Source of the DNA: Desulfosudis sp034189195
GTDB taxonomy: Bacteria; Desulfobacterota; Desulfobacteria; Desulfobacterales; Desulfosudaceae
Length of the DNA: 20,991 bases
Direction: 5' to 3'
Assembly: GCA_034189195.1 (NCBI GenBank)
Contig: JAXHVI010000242.1
Location: forward strand, 1 to 20,991
Positions 20,637 through 20,991 of the stretch are shown one piece after another (the first letter of the stretch is position 1; the number at the start of each line of letters is the position of its first letter). A model generated the notes under the pieces. That model was not told the origin of the DNA, searched no databases, and saw nothing but the letters and a program-made list of their open reading frames with translations. The translations under genes and the position numbers were made by a program.

Positions 20637-20991
20637 AAAATGCCGTGCCGATGGTGAACTCCCACCGCCCGCCTGAATCCTCGCCCGGCTTGGGGTCCAG
20701 AATATATCCCCGCTCCAGGCGAATGGGCCCCATGGGGGAAAACCAGCGGACACCGAACCCGGCACTCTCCCGAAGGGCAGGCTGGAACAGGTTATCACCT
20801 TCATCATACACATTGCCCGCATCATAAAACAGTACGCCCACCAGGCCGGCTTTCTTGTCAAACAGGGGGCACAGGAGTTCTATGTTAAACTGGGCGAACT
20901 TGTCGCCGCCCCGCTCTTCCACCAGGACCTCCTGCCAGCTGTTGGTCACATCAGACCAGACCCGTACCGTCTCTTTCACCGATATATCACG
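20635..20991 (-). CDS. bamA: Outer-membrane protein assembly factor BamA (C-terminal part)
   Basis: The frame is open to the window edge, so only the last 118 residues are present; the GTG at 20979 is internal. The sequence is the end of the Omp85 beta-barrel: GGDKFAQFNIELLCPL, VLFYDAGNVY, the SAGFGVRWFSPMGPIRLERG segment, and a C-terminal strand ending in Phe (WEFTIGTAF), the signal by which barrels are themselves recognised. BamA inserts beta-barrel proteins into the outer membrane. It leads the skp-lpxD-fabZ-lpxA cluster, a common order in Gram-negative bacteria. Confidence 0.95.
   Translation of the reverse strand, partial: RDISVKETVRVWSDVTNSWQEVLVEERGGDKFAQFNIELLCPLFDKKAGLVGVLFYDAGNVYDEGDNLFQPALRESAGFGVRWFSPMGPIRLERGYILDPKPGEDSGGRWEFTIGTAF

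Noticed and set aside
1..20991. CRISPR arrays, tRNA genes, insertion sequences or phage genes
   Set aside because: No regularly spaced repeats, cloverleaf-like stretches, transposase/integrase motifs or phage proteins were seen; a covariance-model or database search was not possible here.

Overview
The window looks like chromosomal DNA of a GC-rich, sulfate-reducing Desulfobacterota (former Deltaproteobacteria, Desulfococcus/Desulfosarcina type). This is inferred from an Rnf operon led by a periplasmic multihaem cytochrome c, a membrane pyrophosphatase, a lipid A/outer-membrane operon of delta-type layout (LpxI rather than LpxH), a PxxKW-type Cys-rich small protein and a selenoprotein. No rRNA, tRNA, CRISPR array or transposon was seen.

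Layout. (1) 1-3340, + strand: the 3' part of a K+-independent H+-pyrophosphatase gene and its terminator; a promoter driving a CarD-family regulator translationally coupled to an RluA/RluD-type pseudouridine synthase; then decayed remnants of a short-chain dehydrogenase and an alpha/beta hydrolase, closed by a terminator shared with the convergent rnf operon. (2) 3373-10236, - strand: one operon, heptahaem cytochrome - rnfC - rnfD - rnfG - rnfE - rnfA - rnfB. RnfB is fused to a complete GltD/NfnB-like flavoprotein (699 aa), and RnfC has lost the usual FMN/NADH-binding motifs while keeping its two ferredoxin-type clusters. (3) 10237-12755: a short octamer array, a lytic transglycosylase lipoprotein (-), a PxxKW Cys-rich small protein with its own promoter and terminator (-), a glutaredoxin-like selenoprotein with an in-frame UGA (+), and a LOG-family nucleotide hydrolase (+). 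(4) 12827-20991, - strand: bamA (3' end) - skp/ompH - lpxD - fabZ - lpxA - lpxI - Gfo/Idh oxidoreductase - lpxB - msbA, which together build, flip and insert outer-membrane components.

How the genes fit together: the Rnf complex couples electron transfer among ferredoxin, pyridine nucleotides and (through the cytochrome) the periplasm to ion transport. The pyrophosphatase recovers energy from PPi as a proton gradient. The outer-membrane operon makes UDP-diacyl-glucosamine (LpxA, LpxD), hydrolyses it (LpxI), condenses it (LpxB) and flips the product (MsbA), alongside BamA/Skp for beta-barrel assembly.

The strongest observations are the rewired Rnf complex (pyridine-nucleotide site apparently moved from RnfC to RnfB, with a cytochrome partner) and the UGA-containing selenoprotein gene, which conventional gene calling would miss.
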